Counted from the stretch's first letter, positions 27,279 through 35,840 are shown. The stretch: DNA of 64,000 nt from Leifsonia sp. EB41 (GCF_041262565.1 NZ_JBGCCJ010000001.1:186001-250000); one strand, 5' to 3'. Notes: generated from the letters alone by a model not told the origin. Translations and numbers: made by a program.

Positions 27279-28199
27279 GTGATCGTCATCGCGTGCCCGG
27301 GGCAGGGTTCCCAGACCCCCGGCTTCCTCGACCCGTGGCTCACCGAACCGTCGTTCCGTGACCAGCTCACCCGCATCTCCGACGCGGTCGGCATCGACCT
27401 CGTCGCGCACGGCACGGTGAGCGACGCCGACACCATCCGCGACACCGCGGTGGCCCAGCCGCTGATCGTGTCCGCTGGGCTGCTGACGCTGTCGGCGCTC
27501 CTCGCCGACGGCCGCCGCGAGAAGGTCGGCGGCATCGCCGGGCACTCGGTCGGCGAGCTCACGGCCGCGGCCGGCGCCGGTGTGCTGTCCGAGACCGACG
27601 CGGTCGCGTTCGTGCGGGAGCGCGGCGCCGCGATGGCCCGCGCCGCTGCAGAGGTGCGCACGGGGATGAGCGCGGTGATCGGCGCCGACGAGGATGAGCT
27701 GCTCGCAAAGCTCGACGCGCTCGGCCTCTCCCCCGCCAACTACAACGGCGGCGGCCAGATCGTCGTCGCGGGCGACCTCGACGCACTCGCGAAGCTCGCC
27801 GAGGACCCGCCCGCCCGCGCCCGGGTCATCCCGCTGCAGGTCGCGGGCGCGTTCCACACGCGCTACATGGCCCCCGCGGTCCCCGCGCTGGAGGAGTTCG
27901 CCGCCGGCCTCGCCACGAACGACCCGACGCTGCGGCTCTGGACGAACAAGGACGGCTCCGAGGTCACCGACGGCGCCGAGTTCCTGCGCCTGCTCGTCGG
28001 CCAGGTCTCCTCGCCCGTGCGCTGGGACCTCGACATGGCGGCGTTCCAAGAGGCCGGCGTGACCGGCATCATCGAGGTCGCTCCCGCCGGCGCGCTCGTC
28101 GGGCTCGCCAAGCGCGGCCTGAAGGGCGTCCCCGCCGTCGCGGTGAAGACCCCCGACGACCTGCCCGCCGCGTTCGACCTCATCGACCAGGCCGCCTAG
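27279..28199 (+). CDS. fabD: Malonyl-CoA:ACP transacylase
   Basis: A 306-residue FabD that loads malonyl groups onto AcpP for type II fatty-acid synthesis. VIACPGQGSQTPGFLDPWL is the N-terminal motif, GHSVGELTAAAGAGVL holds the catalytic Ser90, and VAGAFHTRYMAPA contains the catalytic His. The GTG start follows 93 bp of potential regulatory sequence after fasR. It heads fabD-fabH-acpP-fabF. Confidence 0.96.
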   Translation: MIVIACPGQGSQTPGFLDPWLTEPSFRDQLTRISDAVGIDLVAHGTVSDADTIRDTAVAQPLIVSAGLLTLSALLADGRREKVGGIAGHSVGELTAAAGAGVLSETDAVAFVRERGAAMARAAAEVRTGMSAVIGADEDELLAKLDALGLSPANYNGGGQIVVAGDLDALAKLAEDPPARARVIPLQVAGAFHTRYMAPAVPALEEFAAGLATNDPTLRLWTNKDGSEVTDGAEFLRLLVGQVSSPVRWDLDMAAFQEAGVTGIIEVAPAGALVGLAKRGLKGVPAVAVKTPDDLPAAFDLIDQAA

Positions 28200-28213
28200 G
28201 AGGACCGCAGATC

Positions 28214-29218
28214 ATGACCCACCCCACCCTGCAGCAGTCCCACGGGCCGCAGTACACCCGCATCCTCTCCATCGGCGCCGCCCGCGGCGACCTGGTGGTG
28301 CCCAACGACGACCTGGTCGGGCCGATCGACTCGTCCGACGAGTGGATCCGGCAGCGCACCGGCATCATCACCCGCACCCGCGCCAGCCACGACGTGTTCG
28401 CCGTCGACCTCGCCACCGAGGCGTCGAAGGAGGCGATCGAGAAGTCCGGCGTCGACCCGAAGCTGATCGACGCGGTGATCGTCGCGACGATCTCCAATCC
28501 GCAGCAGACGCCCTCCGTGGCCGCCGTGCTCGCCGACCGCGTCGGCGCCAACCCGGCCGCGGCCTACGACATGAACGCGGCCTGTGCCGGCTACGCCTAC
28601 GCCGTCGCCCAGGCCGACGCGCTCATCCGCACCGGGCAGGCGCACTACGCGCTCGTCGTCGGCGCCGAGAAGCTCTCCGATGTGGTCGACCCGACCGACC
28701 GGACCATCTCGTTCCTGCTCGGTGACGGCGCGGGCGCCGTGGTCATCGGCCCGAGCGAGTACCCCGGCATCGCCAAGACGGTGTGGGGCTCGGACGGCTC
28801 CAAGGCCGGCGCGGTCGGGATGGACGGCACGCTCACCGCCTTCCGCGACGGCGAGACCCCGTGGCCGACCCTGCGCCAGGACGGCCAGACCGTCTTCCGC
28901 TGGGCCGTCTGGGAGATGGCGAAGGTCGCCAAGCAGGCCCTCGACGCCGCCGGCGTCACCCCGGACCAGCTCGCGGCGTTCATCCCGCATCAGGCGAACA
29001 TGCGCATCGTCGACGAGTTCGCCAAGCAGCTCAAGCTGCCGGAGACGGTCGCGATCGCGCGTGACATCGAGACGACGGGCAACACGTCGGCCGCCTCGAT
29101 CCCGCTCGCCACGCACCGGCTCCTGCAGGAGCACCCCGAACTGTCCGGCGGCCTCGCGTTGCAGATCGGCTTCGGCGCCGGTCTGGTATTCGGCGCGCAG
29201 GTCGTCGTGCTCCCCTAG
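28214..29218 (+). CDS. fabH: Beta-ketoacyl-ACP synthase III
   Basis: A 334-residue KAS III that starts chain building by condensing acyl-CoA with malonyl-ACP. The catalytic triad is visible: Cys124 in YDMNAACAGYAYA, His in FIPHQANMRI and Asn in TTGNTSAASIPLA. SSDEWIRQRTGIITR is the N-terminal hallmark. It is 14 bp downstream of fabD, with AGGAGGA before the ATG. In this lineage it probably prefers branched acyl-CoA primers; that is inferred. Confidence 0.96.
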   Translation: MTHPTLQQSHGPQYTRILSIGAARGDLVVPNDDLVGPIDSSDEWIRQRTGIITRTRASHDVFAVDLATEASKEAIEKSGVDPKLIDAVIVATISNPQQTPSVAAVLADRVGANPAAAYDMNAACAGYAYAVAQADALIRTGQAHYALVVGAEKLSDVVDPTDRTISFLLGDGAGAVVIGPSEYPGIAKTVWGSDGSKAGAVGMDGTLTAFRDGETPWPTLRQDGQTVFRWAVWEMAKVAKQALDAAGVTPDQLAAFIPHQANMRIVDEFAKQLKLPETVAIARDIETTGNTSAASIPLATHRLLQEHPELSGGLALQIGFGAGLVFGAQVVVLP

Positions 29219-29272
29219 GGCCTGCCCTAGACTGATCAACGGTCAAAACGACACCCCCTCAAGGAGAAAACA

Positions 29273-29524
29273 ATGGCATTGTCCACCGAAGAAGTTCTTG
29301 CCGGCCTGGCCGAGCTCATCAACGACGAGACCGGCATCGCGACCGACACGGTTGAGCTGGACAAGTCGTTCACCGACGACCTCGACATCGACTCGATCTC
29401 GATGATGACCATCGTGGTCAACGCCGAGGACAAGTTCGATGTGAAGATCCCGGACGAAGAGGTCAAGAACCTGAAGACCGTCGGTGACGCTGTCGAGTTC
29501 ATCGTCAAGGCGCAGGACGCCTAA
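29273..29524 (+). CDS. acpP: Acyl carrier protein
   Basis: An 83-residue acidic four-helix carrier. DDLDIDSISMMTIVVNAEDK contains the phosphopantetheine attachment Ser41; the residue after Ser is Ile where Leu is usual. It carries fatty-acid intermediates for FabD, FabH and FabF. AAGGAG precedes the ATG. A GC-rich hairpin follows the gene. Confidence 0.96.
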   Translation: MALSTEEVLAGLAELINDETGIATDTVELDKSFTDDLDIDSISMMTIVVNAEDKFDVKIPDEEVKNLKTVGDAVEFIVKAQDA

Positions 29525-29547
29525 GCACCGCACGAAGAAACTTCCTA

Positions 29548-29584
29548 CGCGCGGGCGGGCCTCCCCCGAGGTTCCGCCCGCGCG
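29548..29584 (+). terminator. GC-rich hairpin between acpP and fabF
   Basis: CGCGCGGGCGG pairs with 29574-29584, with an inner GCCTC/GAGG stem. It has no T-tract. It may partly terminate or stabilise the acpP transcript, raising AcpP relative to FabF. Confidence 0.5.
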
Positions 29585-29639
29585 GGGAGCAGCGCGCTGC
29601 GCGTTGCACCGTTGTTCCTAACTACACGGAGTTGCCGTT

Positions 29640-30875
29640 ATGACCAAGAAGATCGTCGTCACCGGCGTGGGCGCATCCTCCCCGCTCGGTGGCACCGCCC
29701 CCGAGAGCTGGGCCGGCCTGCTGGCCGGGAAGTCCGGCGCCCGCAGCCTCACCCACGACTGGGTGGCCGAGCTGGAGCTGCCCGTCACCTTCGCCGCTGA
29801 GGCGCTCGTGCGGCCCGACACCATCCTCGACCGGCCGACGGCCAAGCGCCTCGACCCGTCCAGCCAGTTCGCGCTGGTCTCGGCGATGGAGGCCTGGGCC
29901 GACGCCGGCTCCCCCGAGGTCGCCCCCGAGCGCCTCGGCGTCGACTACGCCACCGGCATCGGCGGCGTGTGGACCCTCCTCGACGCGTGGGACACCCTGC
30001 GCGAGCGCGGCCCCCGCCGCGTCCTGCCGATGACGGTTCCGATGCTGATGCCCAACGCCGCCTCCGCCGCGGTGTCCATGCACTTCGAGGCGCGCGCGTT
30101 CGCCCGCACCGTCGCCTCTGCCTGCGCGTCGAGCACCGAGTCGCTCGTGAACGCGTACGAGCACCTCCAGGCCGGACTCGCCGATGTCGTCATCGCCGGC
30201 GGCACCGAGTCCGCCATCCATCCGATCACCGTCGCCTCGTTCGCGTCGATGCAGGCGCTGTCGCGCCGCAACGACGACCCGGCGACCGCCTCCCGCCCGT
30301 ACAGCGTCGACCGCGACGGCTTCGTCATGGGCGAGGGCGCGGCCAGCCTGGTGCTGGAGACCGAGGAGCACGCGCTCGCCCGCGGCGCCCGCATCTACGC
30401 GGAGATCGTCGGCGGCGGCGTGACGGCCGACTCGTACCACATCACCGCGAACGACCCGGAGGGCCGCGGGGCCATCCGTGCACTGCGGCTCGCCCTCGAG
30501 AAGGCGGGCGCCTCGCCCGACGAGGTGACCCACATCAACGCGCACGCCACCAGCACCCCGGTCGGCGACCCGGCCGAGTACGTCGCGCTGCGCGAGGTGT
30601 TCGGCGAGCGGGTGCATGACATCCCGGTGTCGGCCACGAAGGCGTCGACCGGTCACCTGCTCGGCGGCACCGGCGCGCTGGAGGCCGTCTTCACGATCTT
30701 CGCGCTGCGCGACCGCGTCGCCCCGCCGACGATCAACATCACGGAGCAGGACCCGGCGATCCCGCTGAAGGTCTCCGGCGAGCCGCAGCCCCTCGGTGAC
30801 GGCCCGCAGCTCGCGATCAGCAACTCGTTCGGCTTCGGCGGCCACAACGCCGTCGTGGCGATCCGCTCGGTCTGA
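29640..30875 (+). CDS. fabF: Beta-ketoacyl-ACP synthase II
   Basis: A 411-residue KAS II elongation enzyme. KIVVTGVGASSPLGGTAPES is the N-terminus, the active-site Cys lies in TVASACASSTESLV, and the two His are in INAHATSTPVGD and KASTGHLLGGTGALE. FGFGGHNAVV ends the protein. It is separated from acpP by 115 bp, including the hairpin, and ends at a strong terminator. Confidence 0.96.
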   Translation: MTKKIVVTGVGASSPLGGTAPESWAGLLAGKSGARSLTHDWVAELELPVTFAAEALVRPDTILDRPTAKRLDPSSQFALVSAMEAWADAGSPEVAPERLGVDYATGIGGVWTLLDAWDTLRERGPRRVLPMTVPMLMPNAASAAVSMHFEARAFARTVASACASSTESLVNAYEHLQAGLADVVIAGGTESAIHPITVASFASMQALSRRNDDPATASRPYSVDRDGFVMGEGAASLVLETEEHALARGARIYAEIVGGGVTADSYHITANDPEGRGAIRALRLALEKAGASPDEVTHINAHATSTPVGDPAEYVALREVFGERVHDIPVSATKASTGHLLGGTGALEAVFTIFALRDRVAPPTINITEQDPAIPLKVSGEPQPLGDGPQLAISNSFGFGGHNAVVAIRSV

Positions 30876-30885
30876 GCACGAACGT

Positions 30886-30921
30886 GAAGAAGGCCCCGGT
30901 CGGATGACCGGGGCCTTCTTC
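30886..30921. terminator. Strong terminator after fabF
   Basis: A perfect 16-bp stem (GAAGAAGGCCCCGGTC and complement) with a 4-nt loop lies 11 bp after the fabF stop. The A- and T-rich stem ends would suit termination from both sides, including the convergent DUF3145 gene. Confidence 0.85.
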
Positions 30922-30969
30922 TGTTCACCGCGTGCGGGCGGCTGAGCCTGGCCCGTCGCGGGAGTCCTG

Positions 30970-31474
30970 CTAGCCGACCTTGTGCAGCCAGATCACCGAG
31001 GGTGTCGTCGTGGGCGCGTCGGAACGGCTCCAGCTCGTCATCCCACGCCTGGCCGAGCGCGAGCCGCAGCTCGCGGTGCAGTTCGAGCGAGTTGGAGCCG
31101 GCTACCTCCATCGCGTACCGGATGCGGTCCTCCGGCACCACGGTGTTGCCCGCAGTGTCGGTCTGGACGAAGAAGATGCCGAGATCGGGCGTGTGCATCC
31201 AGCGGCCGCCGTCGGTGCCGAGGCCGGCGTCCTCCGTCACCTCGAAGCGGAGGTGCTCCCAGCCGCGCAGGGCTGTCGCCAGGCGCGCTCCGGTGCCCTG
31301 GGGGCCGTCCCAGAAGAACTCGGTGCGCTGGGCGCCCTTCAGCACCGGCTGCGTCTCCCAGGTGAAGTTGACGGCGCGACCGAGAGCGCGTCCTGCCGCC
31401 CACTCGATGTGAGGGCAGAGCGCGCCGGGAGAGGAGTGCACGTAGAGCACTCCTCGAGCTGCGTGAGCCGTCAT
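30970..31474 (-). CDS. DUF3145 family protein with C-terminal frameshift
   Basis: An actinobacterial protein of unknown function that is usually the neighbour of fabF. GVLYVHSSPGALCPHIEWAA, WETQPVLKGAQRTEFFWDGP and WMHTPDLGIFFVQTD are family segments. The frame reads on past ELEPFRRAHDDT without a family end, but the neighbouring frame from 30999 gives SVIWLHKVG and a TAG at 30970, matching the expected C-terminus. A one-base insertion or two-base deletion near 31000 explains this. If real, the product gains an unrelated tail running opposite fabF as far as 30653. GAAGGAGG precedes the ATG. Confidence 0.8.
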
Positions 31475-31628
31475 GGTTTTCCTCCTTCGTCGGTACGTCT
31501 TCCCCTACGACCGCGAACGAGTGCCATGACTTCTATGAAGTTGACTACCGCGATTATGCCGGAGAACGCGCCCGAGTTACAAGATTGTGATTCGGCGATT
31601 CCTGCGTGCCACACGGCAGCGAGCGGAA

Positions 31629-31644
31629 TAGCATACCGGGTATG
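31629..31644 (+). promoter_or_regulatory. padR promoter: TAGCAT -10 box and CATACC-N-GGTATG operator
   Basis: TAGCAT (31629-31634) lies 7 nt upstream of the ATG at 31642. The perfect palindrome at 31632-31644 overlaps the -10, the start site and the start codon itself, as expected for autorepression of a leaderless gene. Confidence 0.6.
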
Positions 31645-32208
31645 TCGGTTCAGTATGGTTTCCTCGCGGTGCTGACCCAGGGCCCCGCTTACGGCTCCCA
31701 GCTCCAGAACGAGTTCCTCCTGCGCGCGGCCAACCGCCGCACGCTCAACGCCGGGCAGGTCTACTCCACGCTCGACCGGATGACCGAGCAGGGGCTGATC
31801 GAGTCGGCGGGTGAGACCGATGACGGTCTCCCGCTCTACCGGCTCACGGACACGGGAGCCGAGGAGGCCACGACGTGGCTGACCGCCGGCCCGCGGGACG
31901 TGCGTCCGGACTGGGACGAGATGCAGGACCAGGTGCTGGTCGCCGCATCGCTCGACGGCGCGGACGCGGCGGTGGTCGTCGCGGACTATCGGGCAGCATT
32001 CGCCGAGCGCATCCGGGAGCTGACGCACGACGCGGACTCGCGGGCGGTGCTCGCCGCCAACCGAGCCGCCGAGCTCGGCGCGCGCGCCGCGATCGAGTGG
32101 CTGGACGAGGTCGCCAAGGCCCTCGCCGCGCACCCCGGCGCGCTGGTGCAGCCGCGCTGCCCCGAGCGCCCCCGCCGCGGCCGCAAGCCCGCCGCGGCCC
32201 TCGACTGA
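31642..32208 (+). CDS. PadR family transcriptional regulator
   Basis: A 188-residue PadR-type winged-helix protein. QYGFLAVLTQGPAYGSQLQN opens the DNA-binding domain, and NAGQVYSTLDRMTEQGLIES is the recognition and wing segment. The helical C-terminal half (~100-175) would dimerise or bind ligand. I chose ATG 31642 over GTG 31606 because of the -10 box and palindrome right upstream. The usual target, an adjacent ABC exporter, is absent here, so the target is unknown. Confidence 0.88.
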   Translation: MSVQYGFLAVLTQGPAYGSQLQNEFLLRAANRRTLNAGQVYSTLDRMTEQGLIESAGETDDGLPLYRLTDTGAEEATTWLTAGPRDVRPDWDEMQDQVLVAASLDGADAAVVVADYRAAFAERIRELTHDADSRAVLAANRAAELGARAAIEWLDEVAKALAAHPGALVQPRCPERPRRGRKPAAALD

Positions 32209-32225
32209 CGCGTCTCCCTCACGCC

Positions 32226-32280
32226 GAAGGGCACGTAAACGCCCCTACAACGCGGTTTTAGGGGCGTTTACGTGCCCTTC
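32226..32280. terminator. 22-bp perfect inverted repeat (terminator or dispersed palindrome)
   Basis: Arms at 32226-32247 and 32259-32280 are perfect complements (core GGGCACGTAAACGCCCCTA) around an 11-nt loop. It lies between the convergent padR and DUF1684 genes. Its length and lower GC content than local coding DNA leave open that it is a dispersed repeat element. Confidence 0.6.
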
Positions 32281-32291
32281 GACCACTGGGG

Positions 32292-33134
32292 TCAGTGGAG
32301 GAGGGCGCCGTCCTTGTTCAGGACGTTCTTCTCGCCGGCCTCGATGGGGACCGCGAAGCGGTTCTGCGCAGGAGGCAGCGGGCAGTTGAAGTTGTAGCTG
32401 AACGCGCACGGCGGCAGAACGGCGAGGTTGAAGTCGAGCGTCACCGTGCCGTCCTCGTTCGGGACGACGAAGAGGAAGCGGCCGACCGAGTAGGTGCTGT
32501 CGCCGTTCGTGGTGTCCGAGAACACGAGCTGCAGCGCGCGACCCGCCTTGAACGCGGCGAGGTTGTAGTCGACGCCGTCCTTGCTGAAGGTGATCTCGCC
32601 CGGGATGACCATGTCCCTGGTCGCGCCGTCGTCCTTGAGGTGCTCGAAGCCGACCGTCTTGCCGCCCTCGATCGGCGAGAACGTCGCGGTGATGATCCAC
32701 TCGGGGCTGAACGGGAAGGCGTCGATCGAGCCGAAGTTCTGGATGTCCTCGGACTGCGCATCCCACACCCGCAGCGCGTACTCGCCCTGCTCGTTCGCGA
32801 TGACGAAGCCGGTGACGGTGTCGCTGAAGCGGACGGCGCCCGGGTTCGGGTCGTCCTTGCCGCGCACGATCGCGGAGCCGTCGACCAGCACCTCGTCCAC
32901 GAAGACGTTGTCCGTGGCGACCGCGGTGACCTTCAGGCCGGACTGGCCCGCCGGCAGCGGCGACCAGAGTCCGGGAACGCCCCAGACCGGCTGCTCGGAG
33001 TCAGGCTCACCGGTGATCCACTGCGTGTTCACGAGCGCCAGGTTGCCCTGCGGGGCCGTGACGGCCTGCTCGCGGCGGGAGTGGTAGCGCGCGAGGACGG
33101 CGTCGGGGTCGGCGAGGGCTGCGGTGTCGGTCAT
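32292..33134 (-). CDS. DUF1684 family protein
   Basis: A 280-residue cytosolic protein of the DUF1684 family. GNLALVNTQWITGEP opens the beta-rich domain, and the C-terminal VLPPCAFSYNFNCPLPPAQN motif, with two cysteines and the family NRFAVPIEAGEK, is diagnostic. The function is unknown; the family is widespread in actinobacteria. I prefer ATG 33134, which has AGAGG at 9 nt, over ATG 33143. Confidence 0.87.
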   Translation of the reverse strand: MTDTAALADPDAVLARYHSRREQAVTAPQGNLALVNTQWITGEPDSEQPVWGVPGLWSPLPAGQSGLKVTAVATDNVFVDEVLVDGSAIVRGKDDPNPGAVRFSDTVTGFVIANEQGEYALRVWDAQSEDIQNFGSIDAFPFSPEWIITATFSPIEGGKTVGFEHLKDDGATRDMVIPGEITFSKDGVDYNLAAFKAGRALQLVFSDTTNGDSTYSVGRFLFVVPNEDGTVTLDFNLAVLPPCAFSYNFNCPLPPAQNRFAVPIEAGEKNVLNKDGALLH

Positions 33135-33207
33135 GGTCTCCATCCTCTGTCAGGTCGGTGGGTGCAACCAAGCGCGACACTCCCCCATTCCCGCGCCAGG
33201 GACGGGT

Positions 33208-34881
33208 TCACTTGGCCTCGCCGTAGCTGTCGACCACAGCGGCGGTGACCGGGAAGTCGACAGGGAAGCCGCCGAAGAGCAGTCGCCCAGCGGCCTCCGC
33301 AGAGGCGCGGACCTCGGCGGCGACGGCCTCCGCCGACTCCGCCGGGGTGTGGACGATGACCTCGTCATGCAGGAAGTACACCAGGTGCGGGCCGGCGGCG
33401 AAGTCGGCGCCCACCGGGGTGAGCCGGGCGAGCCGGTTGCGCAGCTCGGCCATCCAGCACAGCGCCCACTCGGCGGCGCTGGCCTGGACGACGAAGTTGC
33501 GCGTGAAGCGGCCCCAGTCGCGCGCCTGGCTGCGCGCACGGCGTTCCTCGGCGGGCGTGGACTCGGCTCCGGAGGCTGCCGACTGCGCGGCCTGCCAGCT
33601 CCCACCGGGCCGCGGGGAGCTGCGCCCGAGCCGGGAGGTCACGATGTCGCCCCGCTCCCCGGTGCGCGCCGCCTCCTCGACGAGCCGCACGGCCCGCGGG
33701 TAGGCGCGCGCCAGTCGCGGCATGAGCCGGCCGCTGTCGCCCGTCGTCGCGCCGTACATCGCGCCGAGCATGGCCACCTTGGCTTGGGCGCGCTCCTCCA
33801 CCGCCCCGCTGGCCACGATGCCCGCGTAGAGGTCGCGGCCGCGCCCGGCCTCAGCCATCGCCGTGTCACCCGCGAGGCCGGTGAGGATGCGCGGCTCGAG
33901 CTGGGCGGCGTCGGCGACCACGAGCTTCCACCCCGGGTCGGCGACGACCGCGCCGCGGACCTCCTTGGGGAGCTGGAGGGCGCCGCCGCCGCGCGTGGCC
34001 CAGCGCCCGGTGACGACGCCGCCCGGGATGTAGTCGGGCCGGAACCGGCCGTCGCGCACCCAGGCGTCGAGCCAGCTCCAGCCGTTCGCCGCGTGCAGCC
34101 TGGCGAGCTTCTTGAACGTCAGCACCGCCGGGATCGCAGGGTGGTCGACCTCGCGCAGCTCCCACGACCGCGTCGAGGTCACCATCAGGCCCGCGCGCTG
34201 CAACGCTTTGAGCAGCTCTGGCGGGCTGTCGGGGTTGAGGTCGGGCGCCTCCAGCGCCGTGCGGATCTCCGCCGCCAGGGTCTCGAGCGCCTCTGGCCGC
34301 CCGTAGCGCGGGCGCGGGCCGAGGAGGGCGCGCAGCAACTCGTCGTGCCGCTCGACGCTGTACGGGAGGCCCGCGTGCTGCATCTCGGCCGCGATCAGCG
34401 CTCCTGCCGACTCGGCGGCGAGCAGGAGGCGGAGCCGGCCGAGCTCAGCGCTGCCCGCGACGGCCTCCTGCTGCGCGGCGTACTCCTGCTCAATGGAGGG
34501 CCGGGTCGTCTCGGACGGGTGGTCGAGCTCGAAGAGGGTCGCGGCTGCCGGCTCGGGCGCGTCCTCCAGCACGCGGGCGGCGTCCCACGGTCCGGGCGCG
34601 GCCGTCGCGAGTGCAGAACCCGCGGTGAGCGTGGAGGCCCGCAGGATCGCATGGCTGAGGCGCAGGTCCACGCAGCGCTCGACGCGGACGCCCGCCTGAA
34701 GCAGCCGCGGGTACCAGGCGCGGGTGTCGTCCCAGACCCAGCGCGGCCGCGACACGGCCTCCTCGCGCCGGACGAACTCCGGCAGGTCGGCCTCCGCGAG
34801 CTCGGTGCGCTCGGCGTCGTCGCTGTCCGGACGGATCGCCACGACCCGCCCGGGAGCGACGCGGTCGAGGAGGATCTGCAC
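33208..34881 (-). CDS. Family A DNA polymerase without 5'-nuclease domain
   Basis: A 557-residue protein of the actinobacterial bifunctional 3'-5' exonuclease/DNA polymerase group. The N-terminal part is a degenerate exonuclease-like region. The polymerase motifs are intact: motif A VVADAAQLEPRILTGLAGD, the O-helix ERAQAKVAMLGAMYGATTG with the R-x3-K spacing, and motif C YFLHDEVIVHTP. It lacks the FEN-type domain of PolA, so it is an accessory, repair-type polymerase; its cellular role is not established. The GTG start is at 34881. Confidence 0.88.
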   Translation of the reverse strand: MQILLDRVAPGRVVAIRPDSDDAERTELAEADLPEFVRREEAVSRPRWVWDDTRAWYPRLLQAGVRVERCVDLRLSHAILRASTLTAGSALATAAPGPWDAARVLEDAPEPAAATLFELDHPSETTRPSIEQEYAAQQEAVAGSAELGRLRLLLAAESAGALIAAEMQHAGLPYSVERHDELLRALLGPRPRYGRPEALETLAAEIRTALEAPDLNPDSPPELLKALQRAGLMVTSTRSWELREVDHPAIPAVLTFKKLARLHAANGWSWLDAWVRDGRFRPDYIPGGVVTGRWATRGGGALQLPKEVRGAVVADPGWKLVVADAAQLEPRILTGLAGDTAMAEAGRGRDLYAGIVASGAVEERAQAKVAMLGAMYGATTGDSGRLMPRLARAYPRAVRLVEEAARTGERGDIVTSRLGRSSPRPGGSWQAAQSAASGAESTPAEERRARSQARDWGRFTRNFVVQASAAEWALCWMAELRNRLARLTPVGADFAAGPHLVYFLHDEVIVHTPAESAEAVAAEVRASAEAAGRLLFGGFPVDFPVTAAVVDSYGEAK

Positions 34882-34917
34882 TCCTCAATTCTGCATGCGA
34901 CGGACGACACTTCCCGC

Positions 34918-34937
34918 TATAGTGAGAAAACGTCACT
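34918..34937 (+). promoter_or_regulatory. -10 box TATAGT with AGTGA-N7-TCACT inverted repeat
   Basis: TATAGT (34918-34923) is the best -10 match in this stretch. The inverted repeat at 34921-34937 covers the predicted start site, so an unknown repressor could bind here. It serves the gene at 34970. Confidence 0.45.
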
Positions 34938-34969
34938 TTAAGCGATGCCGACCCGAAAGGCGAGCGACG

Positions 34970-35305
34970 ATGACAGAGTACCTGCACGACTCCCAGGGAG
35001 TGTGGATCGCGTACCGACCCGATCCGCAGTCGCGCTGGCTGTTCAACTCCGAAGGCGACTGGATCGGCTGGTTCCCCTGGTCGGACGACATCGCGGTGAC
35101 CCCGGGTGGCTCCTACCTCGGAACCGTGCACGGCGACCGCCTGTTCATGGACGACGAGCACCCGTACCGCGGGAACCCGGGCTACCCGGGAGCGCCGGGC
35201 TACCCCGGTCAGGCACCGTACCCGGGCGCAGGGCCGTACGTCGGGCTGCCGGACGGCTGCGACGACGTCGCGCCTGCGCTGCTCTGGCCGCGCATCGCGT
35301 CCTGA
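34970..35305 (+). CDS. Hypothetical small protein, Trp-rich with Pro/Gly/Tyr tail
   Basis: A 111-residue protein of unknown function. The N-terminal ~60 residues are rich in Trp and Asp (WIAYRPDPQSRWLFNSEGDW, then WFPWSDD) and look like a small beta domain. The centre holds GYPGAPGYPGQAPYPGAGPY, a Pro/Gly/Tyr repeat stretch. No signal peptide or membrane helix is seen. AAAGG lies 10 nt upstream. It is divergent from the polymerase and convergent with a Nudix gene. Confidence 0.7.
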   Translation: MTEYLHDSQGVWIAYRPDPQSRWLFNSEGDWIGWFPWSDDIAVTPGGSYLGTVHGDRLFMDDEHPYRGNPGYPGAPGYPGQAPYPGAGPYVGLPDGCDDVAPALLWPRIAS

Positions 35306-35318
35306 GCGGCAGGAAGGC

Positions 35319-35777
35319 TCAGCCCGCCAGGGCCGCCAGTCGCGACCGCAGCTCCGGCCAGGCCGCGCCGAAGCCGGGATGCAGCGGCAGGTCCGCGACC
35401 TCCGGGACAGACACCCAGCGCAGTTCGATGCTCTCCACGTCGGCCATGTGCGCCTCGAACGCGCGCACGGCCTGTGCGACCACGGTCGTGTACGACCAGA
35501 AGCCGAGATCGAGCACGCTCTCGAACAGCACCTGAACCGCGTCCGCGGGCACGGCCGCCTCCTCCGCGGCCTCCCTCAGCGCGCCCTCCACGGCGGTCTC
35601 GCCCTCGTGCCTGGCGCCGCCCGGGAGGCCCCAGGTGCCGCCGAAGTGGCTCCAGTCGGCACGGTGCTGGAGCAGCACGCCGCGCCGCAGGTCGTGGACG
35701 AGCAGGCCAGCGGCGCCGAAGCGGCCCCAGAAGCGCTCGCCGTTCGGACCTTCCACCCATGCGTCGCCGGAGTTCAC
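35319..35777 (-). CDS. Nudix hydrolase
   Basis: A 152-residue Nudix protein that would cleave a nucleoside diphosphate linked to another group. The box is complete: LPGGARHEGETAVEGALREA followed by AEEAAV, fitting G-x5-E-x7-RE-x2-EE. WSHFGGTWGLPGG before it is common in MutT-like members. The substrate cannot be read from sequence. The GTG start has TAACGT 6 nt upstream. It is divergent from the ion-channel gene. Confidence 0.88.
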   Translation of the reverse strand: MNSGDAWVEGPNGERFWGRFGAAGLLVHDLRRGVLLQHRADWSHFGGTWGLPGGARHEGETAVEGALREAAEEAAVPADAVQVLFESVLDLGFWSYTTVVAQAVRAFEAHMADVESIELRWVSVPEVADLPLHPGFGAAWPELRSRLAALAG

Positions 35778-35783
35778 GTCTCC

Positions 35784-35789
35784 ACGTTA
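35784..35789 (-). promoter_or_regulatory. -10 box TAACGT of leaderless promoter
   Basis: TAACGT lies 6 nt upstream of the GTG at 35777. Confidence 0.5.
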
Positions 35790-35840
35790 GCCGCACGGCC
35801 GAAGCCGGTGACGTCGCGTGACGGTTCTCGCAGACGGTCC

